From AWTP1-13 sp050248715 (GTDB lineage: Bacteria; Pseudomonadota; Alphaproteobacteria; Rhizobiales; Hyphomicrobiaceae), in NCBI GenBank assembly GCA_050248715.1, contig JBFWRV010000015.1:1-64000 (forward strand): a DNA stretch of 64,000 nucleotides. The letters are read 5' to 3'. The translations under genes were made by a program, and so were the position numbers. The notes beneath the pieces are model-generated. The model was given only the letters and a program-made list of their open reading frames with translations. It had not been told where the DNA came from and did no database searches. This document shows, piece after piece, positions 62,422 to 64,000 of the stretch (position 1 is the first letter of the stretch; every line of letters begins with the position of its first letter).

Positions 62422-64000
62422 ATGTCAAAAAGCCCCTACGCACAAGCCCTCGACCGGCGCCCGGCCAATTTTCAACCGCTCAGTCCACTGTCGTTCCTCG
62501 CGCGCACAGCGGCGATCTACCCGGAGCGCCCGGCCGTCGTTCACGGGGGCATGCGCTTGACATATGCGCAATTCTATGCGCGTGCCCGGCAGCTTGCGTC
62601 CGCCCTCGCTGCCCGCGGCGTCGGGGTGGGCGACACCGTCTCGGTGATGCTCGCCAATACGCCCCCGATGCTGGAGGCCCACTACGGGGTGCCGATGACG
62701 GGGGCGGTGCTGCACGCCATCAACACGCGGCTCGACGCGGCCATCATCGCCTTCCAGCTCGACCACGCCGATGCCAAGGTGGTCATCTGCGACCGCGAGT
62801 TCGCGCCCGTCATGCGCGATGCGCTGGCGCAGGCGCAGGTGAGACCGCTCGTCATCGACTACCAGGACAGCGAGTTTCCGCAGCCGGCGCCGGCGCTCGC
62901 CGCCACCGACTACGAGGCGTTCGTGGCCGGCGGCGATCCGACGTTTGCCTGGCGAACGCCCGGCGACGAATGGGATGCGATTGCGCTCAACTACACCTCG
63001 GGGACGACCGGCAATCCCAAGGGCGTCGTGTATCACCATCGCGGCGCCTACCTCATGTGCTACGCCAACGTTCTTTCGGCGGGGCTCGGCAAGCATCCGG
63101 TCTATCTCTGGACGCTGCCGATGTTCCATTGCAACGGCTGGTGCTTCCCCTGGACGATCTCGGCGGTTGCGGGCACGCACGTGTGCCTGCGATGGGTGCG
63201 CGCCAAGGCCGTGTTCGACGCGATTGCCGACCACAAGGTGACGCATCTGTGCGGGGCGCCGATCGTGATGTCGACGCTGCTGAACGCAAGCGCGGAGGAG
63301 AAGCGGCGGCTGCCGCACACGGTGCAGTTCGTGACCGCCGCCGCACCGCCGCCGGAGGTGGTGCTGGCCGCCATGGCCGGCGCAGGGTTCAACGTCACCC
63401 ACGTCTACGGCCTGACGGAAGTCTACGGGCCCGCCGTCGTCAACGAGTGGCGCGAGGACTGGGATGCGCTCGACCCTGCCCGGCGGGCGGCGCTGAAGGC
63501 ACGCCAGGGCGTGCGCTATCCCGCGCTGGAGGACCTTTCCGTGCTGGACCCCGCCACCATGGTGCCCGTGCCGGCGGACGGAGCGACGCTCGGCGAGGTC
63601 ATGTTCCGCGGCAACATCGTCATGAAGGGATATCTGAAGAACTCCGCCGCGACCGAGGAGGCGTTCGCGGGCGGCTGGTTCCATTCGGGCGACCTCGGTG
63701 TGATGCACCCGGACGGCTACATTCAGCTCAAGGACCGCTCCAAGGACATCATCATTTCAGGCGGCGAGAACATCTCATCCATCGAGGTGGAGGACGTGCT
63801 CTACAAGCATCCCGCAGTCGCCGCCTGCGCCGTCGTGGGCCGGCCCGACGAGAAATGGGGCGAGACACCGGTTGCATTCATCGAGCTCAAGCCGGGCGCC
63901 CCCGCGCCGACGGCGGCGGACATCACTGCTTTCTGCCGCGAGCACCTCGCCCGCTACAAGTGCCCGCGTCACGTGATCTTCGGCGAGGTGCCGAAGACGA
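62422..64000 (+). CDS. Acyl-CoA synthetase / fatty-acid CoA ligase (partial, runs off right edge)
   Basis: An adenylate-forming ligase, ATG 62422, 526 codons read and open at the edge. The ATP loop is LNYTSGTTGNPKGVVYHHRG; then TLPMFHCNGWCFPWTISA, THVYGLTEVYGPAVVNEW, and the hinge GWFHSGDLGVMHPDGYIQLK with DRSKDIIISGGENISSIEVE. It activates a carboxylic acid to an acyl-CoA; the HCNGW form is common in medium- and long-chain ligases. The last residues with the catalytic Lys are cut off. The 299-base gap on its left (62123-62421) shows only divergent promoter space. Confidence 0.93.
   Translation, partial: MSKSPYAQALDRRPANFQPLSPLSFLARTAAIYPERPAVVHGGMRLTYAQFYARARQLASALAARGVGVGDTVSVMLANTPPMLEAHYGVPMTGAVLHAINTRLDAAIIAFQLDHADAKVVICDREFAPVMRDALAQAQVRPLVIDYQDSEFPQPAPALAATDYEAFVAGGDPTFAWRTPGDEWDAIALNYTSGTTGNPKGVVYHHRGAYLMCYANVLSAGLGKHPVYLWTLPMFHCNGWCFPWTISAVAGTHVCLRWVRAKAVFDAIADHKVTHLCGAPIVMSTLLNASAEEKRRLPHTVQFVTAAAPPPEVVLAAMAGAGFNVTHVYGLTEVYGPAVVNEWREDWDALDPARRAALKARQGVRYPALEDLSVLDPATMVPVPADGATLGEVMFRGNIVMKGYLKNSAATEEAFAGGWFHSGDLGVMHPDGYIQLKDRSKDIIISGGENISSIEVEDVLYKHPAVAACAVVGRPDEKWGETPVAFIELKPGAPAPTAADITAFCREHLARYKCPRHVIFGEVPKT

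Overview
The window looks like a chromosomal segment of a GC-rich alphaproteobacterium of the order Hyphomicrobiales (Rhizobiales). Pointers are two DUF2865 cysteine-rich secreted proteins, a FixJ-type response regulator with a MASE1 histidine kinase, a class II DAHP synthase, a perfect CtrA-type box (TTAA-N7-TTAA) and rhizobial-style dispersed intergenic repeats. I see no rRNA, tRNA, CRISPR array, insertion sequence or prophage. Codon and base use look even throughout.

Layout. 1-5993: a multi-GAF sensor kinase running off the left edge, a methyltransferase, two very small proteins, a DUF4177/H-NS-tail fusion and a di-haem peroxidase. 6270-13090: a minus-strand block with a MASE1 kinase and FixJ-like regulator, a small membrane protein, a conserved unknown protein translationally coupled to a Ca2+-type P-type ATPase, and a dispersed repeat below it. 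13415-18960: DUF2252 protein divergent from a DagK-type lipid kinase, a gene-poor 695-base stretch with a CtrA box, hairpins and a terminator, then an AmiC-type amidase, a DUF2865 protein and an unknown protein. 19145-28328: zinc alcohol dehydrogenase, leuA with a possible leucine-rich leader, threonine aldolase, a polytopic membrane protein, NAD synthetase and an EamA transporter. 28506-32076: PQQ/haem alcohol dehydrogenase and class II DAHP synthase.

32254-34788 is a module of alpha/beta hydrolase, amidohydrolase and small Rieske protein with a 28-bp palindrome in front. 35183-39598 is an RND efflux pair (lipoprotein adaptor and HAE1 pump) without an outer-membrane channel. Then come a YbdK-type carboxylate-amine ligase, an acetyltransferase and a second DUF2865 protein. 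42869-51674 is a plus-strand run: cysS, GFA protein, HEPN protein, cimA, an M19-like protein, an M20 amidohydrolase, MmgE/PrpD and a sulfurtransferase.

58631 down to 51836 is a compact eight-gene minus-strand array: Rieske protein, unknown, amidohydrolase, alpha/beta hydrolase, metallo-lactonase, NtaA-type flavin monooxygenase, acetyltransferase and SMP-30 lactonase. It repeats the amidohydrolase/Rieske/hydrolase combination of 32-35 kb and is the best candidate here for an uncharacterised catabolic pathway. 58894-64000 holds two peptidoglycan enzymes (amidase_2 and an L,D-transpeptidase), a single-span protein and an acyl-CoA ligase running off the right edge.

The housekeeping content covers leucine/isoleucine and aromatic amino-acid entry steps (leuA, cimA, DAHP synthase), cysS, nadE and peptidoglycan remodelling. 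The accessory content is catabolic and signalling. Functions are read from family motifs only; substrates of the catabolic clusters cannot be derived from sequence alone.
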